NCBI GenBank assembly: GCA_045807945.1
Contig: JBJMGI010000004.1
Location: forward strand, 1 to 42,902
Reading direction: 5' to 3'
Length of the DNA: 42,902 nucleotides
DNA from: CAVQGF01 sp045807945
GTDB lineage: Bacteria > Acidobacteriota > Terriglobia > Terriglobales > Acidobacteriaceae
Below are positions 15,814 to 24,148 of this stretch, in pieces (position 1 is the stretch's first letter; every line of letters begins with the position of its first letter). The position numbers were made by a program, and so were the translations under genes. The notes beneath the pieces are model-generated. The model did not search any database, was not told the origin of the DNA, and was given only the letters and a program-made list of their open reading frames with translations.

Positions 15814-15848
15814 CATGCGGGTTCAAGTCCCGCCTTCCGCACCATTAA
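15814..15848 (+). repeat. Direct repeat copy 2: duplicated tRNA-Leu 3' end (att-like)
   Basis: This is an exact 35-bp copy of 15681-15715, located 133 bp downstream and just before secG (ATG 15863). The 5' half of a tRNA is missing, so it is not a functional tRNA. It is consistent with an attachment-site remnant after loss of an integrated element, or with a local duplication. Confidence 0.85.
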
Positions 15849-15862
15849 TTTCAAGGACATTC

Positions 15863-16153
15863 ATGTTCACTTTAGTTTTGGTCATCCACATCCTGGTTTC
15901 GCTGTTCCTGATCCTGGTCGTTCTGGTCCAGAGCGGTAAAGGCGGAGACCTTTCCATGTTCACCTCCGGCGGCAGCCAAACAGCTTTCGGCCCTGCGGCC
16001 GGTGCGACGCTCTTCACTAAGCTGACCACGTGGTCGGCGATCATCTTCATGATCACCTCGATCACTCTTTCGATCCACTCTTCGCGCAACAGCTCCGGGT
16101 CGTCGATCCTTTCCGGCCAGGGCAGCAGCAACTCTCAGCCCGCGAAGAAGTAA
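15863..16153 (+). CDS. secG: Preprotein translocase subunit SecG
   Basis: SecG is the accessory subunit of the SecYEG channel. This 96-residue protein has two membrane helices (about 3-23 and 55-75) with the family loop VLVQSGKGGDLSMFTSGGSQTAFG between them, and a Ser/Gln-rich C-terminal tail. ATG 15863 has AAGGA five to ten bases upstream. The frame extends back into the duplicated tRNA end, but that part is not coding. A terminator follows at 16168-16193. Confidence 0.94.
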   Translation: MFTLVLVIHILVSLFLILVVLVQSGKGGDLSMFTSGGSQTAFGPAAGATLFTKLTTWSAIIFMITSITLSIHSSRNSSGSSILSGQGSSNSQPAKK

Positions 16154-16167
16154 GCACAACTTTATTT

Positions 16168-16193
16168 AAAGACCTCCCGCGGGAGGTCTTTTT
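16168..16193 (+). terminator. Rho-independent terminator after secG
   Basis: The perfect palindrome AAAGACCTCCC-GC-GGGAGGTCTTT ends in a T-rich run (TTTTTCTTG), 14 nt after the secG stop. Confidence 0.88.
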
Positions 16194-16217
16194 CTTGTTC
16201 CTTATAGAATCGTTCAC

Positions 16218-16847
16218 ATGATCCACGAGATTTTTCCCGTCGGCCCGTTGCAGTGCAACTGCTCCGTGATCGGCGATGAGACCACGCGCGAAGCTATCGT
16301 CATCGATCCCGGCGACGACATTGACGCCGTGGTCGCCGCGTTGGCGAAGCACAATCTCACGGTCAAGCAGATCGTCATCACGCATGCGCACATCGATCAC
16401 GTTGGCGGTGCTATGAAGTTAAAGAAGCTGACTGGAGCGCCCGTCCTGCTGAATGAAAATGACACCGCACTGCTGAAAACGCTCGATCTGCAGGCCGCTT
16501 GGGTGGGGATGAAGTCTCCCGGTCCGGTGACGATCGACTCCAGCCTGCCCAATGGACACGTGATCTCGGTGGGAGCACTCAAGGGAAACGTGATGCATAC
16601 ACCCGGACACACCGAAGGAAGCGTTTCCCTCTACTTCCCTGCCGAACAGAAGCTCATTGCAGGCGATACTTTGTTCGCCGGCAGCATAGGTCGTACCGAT
16701 TTGCCGGGTGGTGATTTCGACACCATCATGCGCTCGCTTCACCGCGAGGTGCTTGCGTTGCCCGATGAGACGCTAGTGGTCCCGGGCCATGGCGAGCTGA
16801 CGACCATTGGCGACGAGCGCGCAACCAATCCCTACCTGCAAAAATAA
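16218..16847 (+). CDS. MBL-fold metallo-hydrolase (glyoxalase II-like)
   Basis: This 209-residue metallo-beta-lactamase-fold hydrolase carries the binuclear metal motif THAHIDHVGG (H-x-H-x-D-H). Further ligands are the His in MHTPGHTEGS, the Asp in IAGDTLFAGSIGRTDL, and a C-terminal His in VVPGHGELT. The GRTD and PGHG blocks place it with the small glyoxalase II/YcbL-type hydrolases rather than the beta-lactamases. It may act on glutathione- or other thiol-linked thioesters; the substrate is not determined. It is monocistronic between terminators at 16168-16193 and 16849-16874. Confidence 0.9.
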   Translation: MIHEIFPVGPLQCNCSVIGDETTREAIVIDPGDDIDAVVAALAKHNLTVKQIVITHAHIDHVGGAMKLKKLTGAPVLLNENDTALLKTLDLQAAWVGMKSPGPVTIDSSLPNGHVISVGALKGNVMHTPGHTEGSVSLYFPAEQKLIAGDTLFAGSIGRTDLPGGDFDTIMRSLHREVLALPDETLVVPGHGELTTIGDERATNPYLQK

Positions 16848-16848
16848 T

Positions 16849-16874
16849 AAAGGGGAGCTGTTGAGCTCCCCTTT
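16849..16874. terminator. Bidirectional terminator between MBL hydrolase and TPR protein
   Basis: The 11-bp stem AAAGGGGAGCT / AGCTCCCCTTT has a GTTG loop. On the minus strand it is followed by ATTATTTTTG. It serves the convergent genes ending at 16847 and 16894. Confidence 0.85.
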
Positions 16875-16893
16875 GCCTGCAACAGCTTTTTGT

Positions 16894-18171
16894 CTAGCTG
16901 GTCTCCTGGAATTTCTTCACGATCTTCGGTGAGACGAACTTTTCCGGCGGCGTGAACCCGGAAACTTTCTTTGCGTTGCGGAAGTTGTCCTCCGCCTGCA
17001 CCAGCAGTTTGTGGTCGTTCTGCTGCTGGCCGCCAAGGATGTAGCGCGTCAGCTTGCTGGCGCCCAGATAGAAGTTCGCAAGGCCAGCCTTTGAGCCTGC
17101 GCCGTCCAAGTAATCGCGGATGTGCGTCTCGGCGCTCTCGAAATCCTGGCGGTAGAACTCGTTGATGCCCTTCGCCAGCATGAAGTCAGCTTCGGAGCCG
17201 GCGACAATGGTTTTGTTGCTGGCTTCGGCTTCTTTCTTCATATCAGCGATCCCATTGCGCGCCTGTGCATTGCCGGAATCAGCCGAAAGAACCTTCTGAT
17301 AGAGACCGATCGCTTTCGAGAGGTCACCCTTCTTGCGGGCGCCTTCCGCATCACGCAACGTGGCGTTCACATCCACCTTGGGACGGCTCTCAACCACGGC
17401 GGCACTCACCGGACGGCTGACCGGCGGCGGATTGTTGTTCGTGACTAGCGGCGGGTTGTTCTTCGCGACCACCCCAGGCGTGCTTGACGATTGAGCAAGC
17501 TGGTTCATCTGGCTGATGCGGCCGCGCGGATCGTTCGGTCCGTCTGGCTTCACCGAAGCAGCTTCGCTGTACGCGCTCGCCGCACCTTTATAATTCTTTG
17601 CGTCGGCAAGTCTGTCCCCTTCTGCGTAGGCCTGCTCATAATTCTTGATCTTCTGCAGGTAGGTTTGCGCATCTGCCTGATGCTTTCCGCTGATGCCGCT
17701 GAAATCCGCCTTCGCGGAGCTGAAATCATTGCGCTGGTAAGCAGCCACACCCTGGTCGAACTTCGCTGCCATCGCGCTTTCGTTCGATGCACTCGCGGCG
17801 GCTGCGCGGGCCTGCGGGATCCTCGCCAGATACCCTTGTGCGTCGGCCAGGTGGGACCCCGTCTTAATGTTCTTGAACTTCTGTTCGGCAGTATCGAAGT
17901 CGCCAGAGTTGAATGCCTTCACACCATCCGTGAAGCGGTCATCGTTCTTTCGATTCTCTCTCGCGACTTCCTGTGCCATGATGTTGCAGTTCTGCTGTGC
18001 GTCTTTGTCGCTGGAGTCCATCTGCGCAGCAGCGCAATATAAACGCGCTGCTTCTTGCACATTCCCGTTCCCGGCAGCAGCCTGCGCCTGCTTGATCAAA
18101 TCTTCTTTCTTCCCGGCGAAGGCAGGAATGGCGGCCAATATCAGGGCGAAGGTGAAAAGTTTTCTATTCAT
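16894..18171 (-). CDS. Exported TPR-like repeat protein, partner of Ser/Thr kinase
   Basis: This 425-residue protein has a cleavable signal peptide (MNRKLFTFALILAAIPAFAG). Degenerate TPR-type helical pairs occupy about 25-230, with repeated patterns such as ARLYCAAAQMDSSDKDAQ, FNSGDFDTAEQKFKNI and YQRNDFSSAKADF. A low-complexity Pro/Asn linker lies at about 235-285, and a second TPR block at 290-420. It contains KTIVAGS (near residue 319), the same heptapeptide found in the kinase encoded immediately upstream. ATG 18171 is one base beyond the kinase stop, so translation is coupled; the longer open frame inside the kinase gene is ignored. It may be a scaffold or substrate of the kinase on the outer face of the membrane (inference). 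Confidence 0.85.
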   Translation of the reverse strand: MNRKLFTFALILAAIPAFAGKKEDLIKQAQAAAGNGNVQEAARLYCAAAQMDSSDKDAQQNCNIMAQEVARENRKNDDRFTDGVKAFNSGDFDTAEQKFKNIKTGSHLADAQGYLARIPQARAAAASASNESAMAAKFDQGVAAYQRNDFSSAKADFSGISGKHQADAQTYLQKIKNYEQAYAEGDRLADAKNYKGAASAYSEAASVKPDGPNDPRGRISQMNQLAQSSSTPGVVAKNNPPLVTNNNPPPVSRPVSAAVVESRPKVDVNATLRDAEGARKKGDLSKAIGLYQKVLSADSGNAQARNGIADMKKEAEASNKTIVAGSEADFMLAKGINEFYRQDFESAETHIRDYLDGAGSKAGLANFYLGASKLTRYILGGQQQNDHKLLVQAEDNFRNAKKVSGFTPPEKFVSPKIVKKFQETS

Positions 18172-18172
18172 G

Positions 18173-21100
18173 TCAGTTCGACCCCATGATCTGCTTTTCG
18201 ACGTCGATTGGCTCAAAGACCGACCGCACCGAACCGGGAGCATCATCGGAAGCAGTTACCTTCTCCGTCTTCTCGGTGCCATCACGGCCCGTGAGTACTA
18301 CTTCGTAGTCACCGGGCGGCACGCCAATACGTGCCGGCGTGACTTCATTCGGCGCCAGCTTCACCTTGCCATCAGCCGAGGTGATGGACTTCACCGTCGC
18401 GAATGGGATCGCGTTGATCTCGATAAAGGTCGTGGTGGGCGGAACGGCGGTCATCTTCTTGTATCCGAAGAATCCGCCGACAACGGCGATGAGCACGACG
18501 GCTATCGCAAGCGGTACAACTGGAGATTTCTTGGGAGTAGGCGGCACAACCGCCACGGGCCGGTGGGCTACCGGTGCGTGATGGGCCTTTGCCGGTGCAG
18601 CGGCTGCTGCGCCTGCTGCGGCGACCCGCATGGAAGAAGACGAATAATCCGCGGAGCCTGAAACAATAGTGGCGTTCGCGTCCTGCGAGCCGGCCACGAT
18701 CGTTTTGCTCAGGTCCATCTCCTTCTGCTGACGCTGCGTCCCCGCGCTGGCGTCTTTCTTCGCCGTCTCGTATTGCTTTTGAAGCTCCGGAGGAGCGCTG
18801 GAGACGAGAGGCATCACCGCTTCCAGACTGGCAAGGGCAGCGGAATATTGTCGTGCAAGCAGGTACGCGCGGGCATCGCGGAGCGCCTTATCCACGGCCG
18901 ACTTGGCCATGGTGGTCTTCTTGGTTTCAAAGTTCGCGAAGGCGCTCTTGACCTCGGGCGTTTCGCCGTAAGTCTTTTTGCAGGCCTCCATGATCTTGAG
19001 CGCGCCGTTGAAATCGTTCTTTTCCAGCGCCGCTCGCGCTTTATCGAGGGCGCCACTAACACCTTTCGCCTGGTCCTGTTCGGTGCGCGCCTTCTCAAGA
19101 AGAGCACTGAATGTAGTAGCGCGAGAGAATTGCTTGGCTTGTCCTTCCAGGAAAGTGACCGCCTCGTCGATCTTGCGCTGCTCGAGGAGCTTTTCTCCCT
19201 TGCTGACGACGCCTTCCACGCGCTTGTTGTATTCCTCTAGCGCGCGGCGGGCTTCCGCCAGCACAACTTTCAACTCTTCGTCGGGAGTCTGCTTAAGAGT
19301 GCTCTCGAGTACAGAGACGGCCTGCTCGTACTCATGGTCGGTCATCAGCCGCTGCGCTTCTTCGGCGGCAGCGTCCAACTTCTTGCGCTTGGAGATGCTG
19401 GCAGCTTCGTCTTTCGCGAACTGCAGCAGATCCTGGATCTCGGCGGAGCCTTCGATCTCGGTCTGCGCGATCTCCAGCACTTTGACGGCTGCGGCATAGT
19501 CTTTCTTGCCGATGGCCTCTTTCGCTTTCTGGATGTAGCCGTCTTTGAGCTGCTCGGCCTTCTCACTCTCGGCAGCTTCGCGCACCATGTTGATGAACGA
19601 CTTCAACTTGGTATCGCCCGGCACCTTGATTGCGGCCTTCTGCAGCACCTCGAGAGCTTCGGCGGCCTTACCGGCGTCGAGCAGCTTGCGCGCGGCGGCC
19701 ATCTGCTCTTCGGCAAATTTCTTCTTCTCGCTGGATTCCTTTTGTCTGTCAGCGAGTGCTTTCAACTTCAGTAATCCCGGATCGTTGGCAAACTTCTTCA
19801 GCGCTTCGTCAGCCCTGGCGCTCGCGGCTTTTGCGTCGTCTCTCGCCAGTGCCTCTTCTATCTCGCCCGTGAATCTTTCGAGTTCCTTGCGCTTGGTTTC
19901 CTGCTCGCGGCCGGAGGAAGCGAGGTTGAGAAGTGACATCACCTCAGGGCTGGAAGCGTCGAGCGCCTCCGCTTTCTTCAGGACGTCGAACGCGGCGGTG
20001 AATTTGCGGGAAGAGATGTCTCTACGCGCTTCGTCGATGAAGCTCTGCAATTCCTTTTGTTTCGACTTCTCCGAGAACTCTTTCGCGAGCGTCGCGTGCA
20101 TCGTGCGCGCCTTCGTGTTGTCAGGGTCCGCAGCCAGCGCCTCTTCGAGCGCTTTGACTGCGAGGTCCAGGTCACCGTTCTGCTGCGCGTTCTCTGCCCG
20201 GCGGATCGCGCCTTCGACCTTGTCTTTCTTCGCCTTCGCCGCGGCGACGATCTCGCGAAGATTGACCAGCTCGGGATTCGTTTTATCGAGCGTGAGCGCC
20301 TGCTCCGCGTACGCGAGCGCGTCTTCGTACATCTTCTGCGACATCGCTTCTTCGGCGTGCGAACGCAGTTGCTTGATCTGCTCGCCGCGCTGCTGGCGCT
20401 GCATGCGCTGCTGCACTTCCATCATGAGCTCTTTGGCGACGGAGTGCTGCGTGTCTACCTTTAGTACGATCTGCAGGATTTCTTTCGCTTTCGGCAGGTC
20501 AGACTTATCTACCGCGGCTTTCGCGCGGCTGACGTAGTCAGAGACCATCGTCTTCTTGATCTGCTCCTGCACGCGTCCGAGCTCGAAGGCGAAATCTTCC
20601 GCAGTCGCGTAGCGCTCTTCGCGGTCTTTCGCCAGCGCCTTCTTGATCACGTCTTCAAGGTCGGGCGGATAGTTGTCGAGGTAATTCTTCAGCGGCGGTG
20701 GCGGCTCGTGGATGATCTTGAGCAGAGTCGATGCCGTGTCCTTACCGTCGAACGGCAGCACCCCAGTGAGCAGCTCGTAGAGCATCACACCGGCGGAGAA
20801 GATGTCGGTACGCCCGTCCACCACTTGAGCATTGATCTGCTCGGGCGACATATACGTGATGGTTCCTACCACCTGCCCGGTGCGGGTAAGCGAGTTGTCG
20901 CCGACGCGCGCGATGCCGAAGTCCACGATCTTGCAATCGCCGTTCTTCAGGACCATCAGGTTTGCGGGCTTGATGTCTCGGTGAACGATGCCGCGCTGGT
21001 GAGCGTAGTTCAATCCCGTGCAGCACTGGATGATAAAGCCGAGCTTCTCCACCATCGAAAGCTCGCGCTTGCCGGCGATCATCTTGTCGAGCGGTTCGCC

Positions 21101-21379
21101 TTCCAGGTACTCCATTACCAGATAGGGATTCCCATCCTGATCGCCCAGGTCGTAAACGATCACGATGTTGGGGTGCTGCAACATGCCCGTCGATTGGGCT
21201 TCCCGGTAAAAGCGCTTGAGCAGATCGGGGTTCTCGGCGAAGCCACCGGTCATCATCTTGATGGCGACCAAACGGCCGATGCGGCTGTCCGTCGCCTTGT
21301 AGACGATGCCCATGCCGCCTTTGCCTAGTACTTCGACGACATCGTATTTCCCGATCTTCGTGAGCGTGTTCTGAGCCAT
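18173..21379 (-). CDS. PknB-like Ser/Thr protein kinase with long TPR region, TM helix and PEGA domain
   Basis: This 1068-residue membrane-bound kinase has its catalytic domain at residues 12-270: Gly loop GKGGMG (19-24), Lys41 in VAIK, HRDIKPAN with Asp135, and DFG Asp153. A very long charged alpha-helical/TPR-like region (about 280-880) is followed by the Ser/Thr-rich juxtamembrane stretch SKTIVAGSQDANATIVSGS (about 888-906). An Ala-rich linker, one transmembrane helix (about 950-970) and a PEGA-like domain ending the protein come next. It follows the FHA-cyclase gene by 14 nt and abuts the TPR gene by 1 nt. The Thr residues of KTIVAGS and ATIVSGS are plausible autophosphorylation sites (inference). 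Confidence 0.92.
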   Translation of the reverse strand: MAQNTLTKIGKYDVVEVLGKGGMGIVYKATDSRIGRLVAIKMMTGGFAENPDLLKRFYREAQSTGMLQHPNIVIVYDLGDQDGNPYLVMEYLEGEPLDKMIAGKRELSMVEKLGFIIQCCTGLNYAHQRGIVHRDIKPANLMVLKNGDCKIVDFGIARVGDNSLTRTGQVVGTITYMSPEQINAQVVDGRTDIFSAGVMLYELLTGVLPFDGKDTASTLLKIIHEPPPPLKNYLDNYPPDLEDVIKKALAKDREERYATAEDFAFELGRVQEQIKKTMVSDYVSRAKAAVDKSDLPKAKEILQIVLKVDTQHSVAKELMMEVQQRMQRQQRGEQIKQLRSHAEEAMSQKMYEDALAYAEQALTLDKTNPELVNLREIVAAAKAKKDKVEGAIRRAENAQQNGDLDLAVKALEEALAADPDNTKARTMHATLAKEFSEKSKQKELQSFIDEARRDISSRKFTAAFDVLKKAEALDASSPEVMSLLNLASSGREQETKRKELERFTGEIEEALARDDAKAASARADEALKKFANDPGLLKLKALADRQKESSEKKKFAEEQMAAARKLLDAGKAAEALEVLQKAAIKVPGDTKLKSFINMVREAAESEKAEQLKDGYIQKAKEAIGKKDYAAAVKVLEIAQTEIEGSAEIQDLLQFAKDEAASISKRKKLDAAAEEAQRLMTDHEYEQAVSVLESTLKQTPDEELKVVLAEARRALEEYNKRVEGVVSKGEKLLEQRKIDEAVTFLEGQAKQFSRATTFSALLEKARTEQDQAKGVSGALDKARAALEKNDFNGALKIMEACKKTYGETPEVKSAFANFETKKTTMAKSAVDKALRDARAYLLARQYSAALASLEAVMPLVSSAPPELQKQYETAKKDASAGTQRQQKEMDLSKTIVAGSQDANATIVSGSADYSSSSMRVAAAGAAAAAPAKAHHAPVAHRPVAVVPPTPKKSPVVPLAIAVVLIAVVGGFFGYKKMTAVPPTTTFIEINAIPFATVKSITSADGKVKLAPNEVTPARIGVPPGDYEVVLTGRDGTEKTEKVTASDDAPGSVRSVFEPIDVEKQIMGSN

Positions 21380-21393
21380 GTGTTATTGAACCC

Positions 21394-22692
21394 TTAAACC
21401 GTGACCTTTAAAAGCTGACCACCCGCAAGCACCATTGCTCCTTGCGGCACCGGAGCCAGCCCGCGGACTCTGATGAACGTCCCGTTTCTGCTCCCCATGT
21501 CTTCCAGAAAGTAACTGTCGCCGCGCTGATAAACCTTGGCATGCGAGCGGCTCATAAACCCGTCTTCGGGGAAGATGTAGGTTCCCTTGTTGCGTCCCCA
21601 GGTGATCTCGGCCTCAAGCAGCGGGAATTTCACATCATCGTCCTTGCCTTCGGGCGTCAGCTTGACGAACTGAGCCACTGGCTCGGCCAGCATCTCGGAC
21701 ATGTCGAGCACAGTCGTTCCCGTACTCGCCGCCGCGGCCAACGCGTCAGCTTTCTCGCGGAACTTCATGACTTCTTTTCCCATCATAATCACGTCGCCGT
21801 CTTGCAAGGTGTAGGTCGAAATCAGCCGGACGTATACGCCGCGGCCATCGCTCAAATCTTCCACGAACAGCTGGGAGCCTTCCGCGTAAAAACGTGCGTG
21901 CAAAGGAGCCAACTGCGAGTCACCGGCGAACTGCATATCTCCCTGGCTTTTGCCGATCGTCAGCTTGTTGCTCTTCAGCGCGTGCTCGCCGCCAATGCTG
22001 CCATCCTTGCGGATGTGTTGCAGCTTGAAACTTGGAAAGACTTGCGCCGCCTTCGCGCTCTGCACCGTAGTGTGCGCAACCACCGGCTTCTTGGGCCCGC
22101 CCTCGCGCCATACCACTTCATAGAGATCGCGATCGCCTTCTTTTCCCTTCAGCGCAAAACGTCCGATCCCCGAGATCTTAAGTCCAGCGTTCTTCACCTG
22201 GTCGTAGAGCGAGTCGGAGATCACGATCTGCTCCGGCTGTGCCGCGCTCTCAACCCGCGAGGCCACGTTCACCACGTCGCCAAAAACGTCGTTAGATTTC
22301 ACGATCCCCGAGCCGTAGTTCAAGCCGATACGGATGAAGACGTGATCCTGCTCCGGCCGTGGAGCGTTGAATTTGATCAACTGCTTCTGCATCTCCATCG
22401 CCGCAATGCAGGATTCCTTCGGATCATCGAAGGTCGCCATGATGGCATCACCGATAAACTTGATCACGCGCCCGGTATGCGCTTCCACGATCTTCTGCAA
22501 CGCGTCGTTGCACTGGTGCACCATCATGAGCCCGGCAACGTCGCCATATTTCTCGAAATATGCGGTCGAACCCTTGATATCCGTGAACATCACAATGACA
22601 GTTCGCCGGAATTTCTCCAGTTCAGCCAAAAGCTCATTCTGGCCTTTGGACGACTGCATGATTTGTGTGACGCTATTCGGGTTCGAAGACAT
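21394..22692 (-). CDS. Class III adenylate cyclase with two C-terminal FHA domains
   Basis: This 432-residue protein has a class III cyclase homology domain at about 30-190. Metal-binding Asp38 (MFTDIKG) and Asp82 (KFIGDAIM), adenine-selecting Lys78 and Asp139, and transition-state Asn142 and Arg146 (NVASR) are all present, so it should be active and ATP-specific. Two FHA domains follow: about 232-310 (LTIGKSQGDMQF ... GRGVYVRL) and about 350-430 (ITWGRNKGTYIFPEDGFMSRSHAKVY ... GSRNGTFIRV). The second has the full RSH and N-G-T phosphothreonine pocket; the first is degenerate (LAPLHARF). A GTTVLDMS segment lies between them. It precedes the kinase gene by 14 nt, which suggests that kinase phosphorylation recruits or tunes the cyclase. 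The 255 bp upstream show no clear promoter. Confidence 0.93.
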   Translation of the reverse strand: MSSNPNSVTQIMQSSKGQNELLAELEKFRRTVIVMFTDIKGSTAYFEKYGDVAGLMMVHQCNDALQKIVEAHTGRVIKFIGDAIMATFDDPKESCIAAMEMQKQLIKFNAPRPEQDHVFIRIGLNYGSGIVKSNDVFGDVVNVASRVESAAQPEQIVISDSLYDQVKNAGLKISGIGRFALKGKEGDRDLYEVVWREGGPKKPVVAHTTVQSAKAAQVFPSFKLQHIRKDGSIGGEHALKSNKLTIGKSQGDMQFAGDSQLAPLHARFYAEGSQLFVEDLSDGRGVYVRLISTYTLQDGDVIMMGKEVMKFREKADALAAAASTGTTVLDMSEMLAEPVAQFVKLTPEGKDDDVKFPLLEAEITWGRNKGTYIFPEDGFMSRSHAKVYQRGDSYFLEDMGSRNGTFIRVRGLAPVPQGAMVLAGGQLLKVTV

Positions 22693-22947
22693 GTCCGCTC
22701 GGGTGCCCTGAAAATGCTATTCAATTGCCCTGGGGTGAACGACGCACAACTCACGCAAGGGCGCCGTTTCGGCCGTCCCGACGTGCCTCAGCGCTCAGCC
22801 TGGGGGTGCCAAAGCGCACTTCGAGGTGTGAGCTAACTTACCACGGAAATCATTGGATTAGAAGCAGTTTTCCTGCTGGAGCGGAGAGTACGCAGCGGAC
22901 GAAACAGGTATAAAACCAGAACTTAGCCTGCATTCCACGAAATCTCT
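22693..22947. other. Intergenic region between aminotransferase and cyclase operon
   Basis: These 255 bp have no credible coding frame, no strong hairpin with a T tract and no convincing promoter. A minus-strand TATACC near 22910 has no matching -35. The promoter of the cyclase-kinase-TPR genes may be here but cannot be pointed to. Confidence 0.5.
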
Positions 22948-24108
22948 TCACATTCCCCGCAGCAATTTTCGGACGCTTGCGGCGAAATCCTCTAGAGGCG
23001 TGATCAGGCTGACTATTAAGTAACCTTCTTGTGGAAAATCGTAAAAATGGCCGGGATGGACGACAACATCGTGCTCTTCGAGCAGCCGCAGAGCTAAATC
23101 CTCATCGGATTGCACTGCGGGAACTCGCAAGACTGCGTACCAGCCGCCCTGGATGGCTAGCCGTTGGCAGCTTTTCTGCCCAGCCAATTGCTGATCGAGC
23201 TCCGCCAGATTTTGCGCGATGCGCTCGCCCAGTTGATCACGTAGGCGGACGCCGATTTTTAGCAAGTCAGGAAGGGCGTGCTGTATGGGCGCATTCACAG
23301 AGAGATATGTATCGGCTATCACCTCTAAACGCTCCATAGCGCGCTCCCGACTTTCCGCCGGTCCGCTCGCAACTAGCCATGCGAGCTTGAGCTGCGGTAA
23401 AGCCGTAATCTTCGAAAGTCCGCTGAGCGTGAATGTGAGAGCCAGTTGCTGCTCGCGCGCAAAGCTTTCGACCGTGGTGCCCGGATGCGCAAAATCCAGA
23501 AACACTTCGTCTGCGATGAGAGCCAGTTCCTTTTTTCCGCAAAGCTTCAGCAACGCGAGCCGCTCGCTCTCACTGACGAACGAACCTGTCGGATTGTTCG
23601 GATGCACCACCAGCACTGCCCGCGTGCGTGCGCTAACCGCCGACTCTAGCGCGTGCACATCGATGTGCCAACCATGGTCGTAGAAGAGCGGGTACGACGC
23701 GAGCTTCACGTCCTGTATTCCCGCCAGCAGATCGAACAAGGGATAACTGGGCAACGCTATCAGGACTTCGTCGCCCGGATCACAAAGCAATCGAAAGAGG
23801 AACGAGTAGGCCTCGCTCGTGCTAGTGGTCAGGATGATCTGTTCAGGTGAGACGTTCGCCCCGCGATCGGCGTAGTAGCCGGCCACAGCTTCGCGCGCTG
23901 AAAGCAGCCCGCGCGGATCGGGCTCATAAACTAGAGCCTCCGGCCGGCTGAGCGCTTTCAGGATGCCGGCCCGGTCGTACTCGAGGCCGACTTCTGTAGG
24001 ATTCGACGCAGTGAGGTCAGTTAGCTTCTTGCCCGCCCGCTTGGCCTCTTCCAGCGCCGCACTGAAGCGATTCGGATTTAGGTTCCACTCCGTGCGGCGG
24101 GCAAACAT
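22948..24108 (-). CDS. PLP-dependent class I/II aminotransferase
   Basis: This fold-type I aminotransferase has 386 residues. Family landmarks appear in order: LTASNPTEVGL near the N-terminus, ILTTSTSEAYSFLFRLLCDPGDEVL, the Asn of VVHPNNPTGSF, the Asp/Tyr-type pocket ALIADEVFLDFA, and the Schiff-base Lys in LSGLSKITALPQLKLAWL. A C-terminal Arg-containing substrate region follows. It resembles the AspC/AlaT-like group; the amino acid used cannot be assigned. It lies 40 nt after the Mrp gene on the same strand. Downstream, 255 bp separate it from the cyclase operon, and I see no terminator there. Confidence 0.9.
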   Translation of the reverse strand: MFARRTEWNLNPNRFSAALEEAKRAGKKLTDLTASNPTEVGLEYDRAGILKALSRPEALVYEPDPRGLLSAREAVAGYYADRGANVSPEQIILTTSTSEAYSFLFRLLCDPGDEVLIALPSYPLFDLLAGIQDVKLASYPLFYDHGWHIDVHALESAVSARTRAVLVVHPNNPTGSFVSESERLALLKLCGKKELALIADEVFLDFAHPGTTVESFAREQQLALTFTLSGLSKITALPQLKLAWLVASGPAESRERAMERLEVIADTYLSVNAPIQHALPDLLKIGVRLRDQLGERIAQNLAELDQQLAGQKSCQRLAIQGGWYAVLRVPAVQSDEDLALRLLEEHDVVVHPGHFYDFPQEGYLIVSLITPLEDFAASVRKLLRGM

Positions 24109-24148
24109 GGGAGTGCCACTCTACCGGAGGCTAACCGCGGCGAGCAAA

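Noticed and set aside
15780..15843. A second tRNA gene before secG
   Set aside because: Only the T arm and 3' acceptor strand are present; no D arm, anticodon arm or 5' acceptor strand can be folded.
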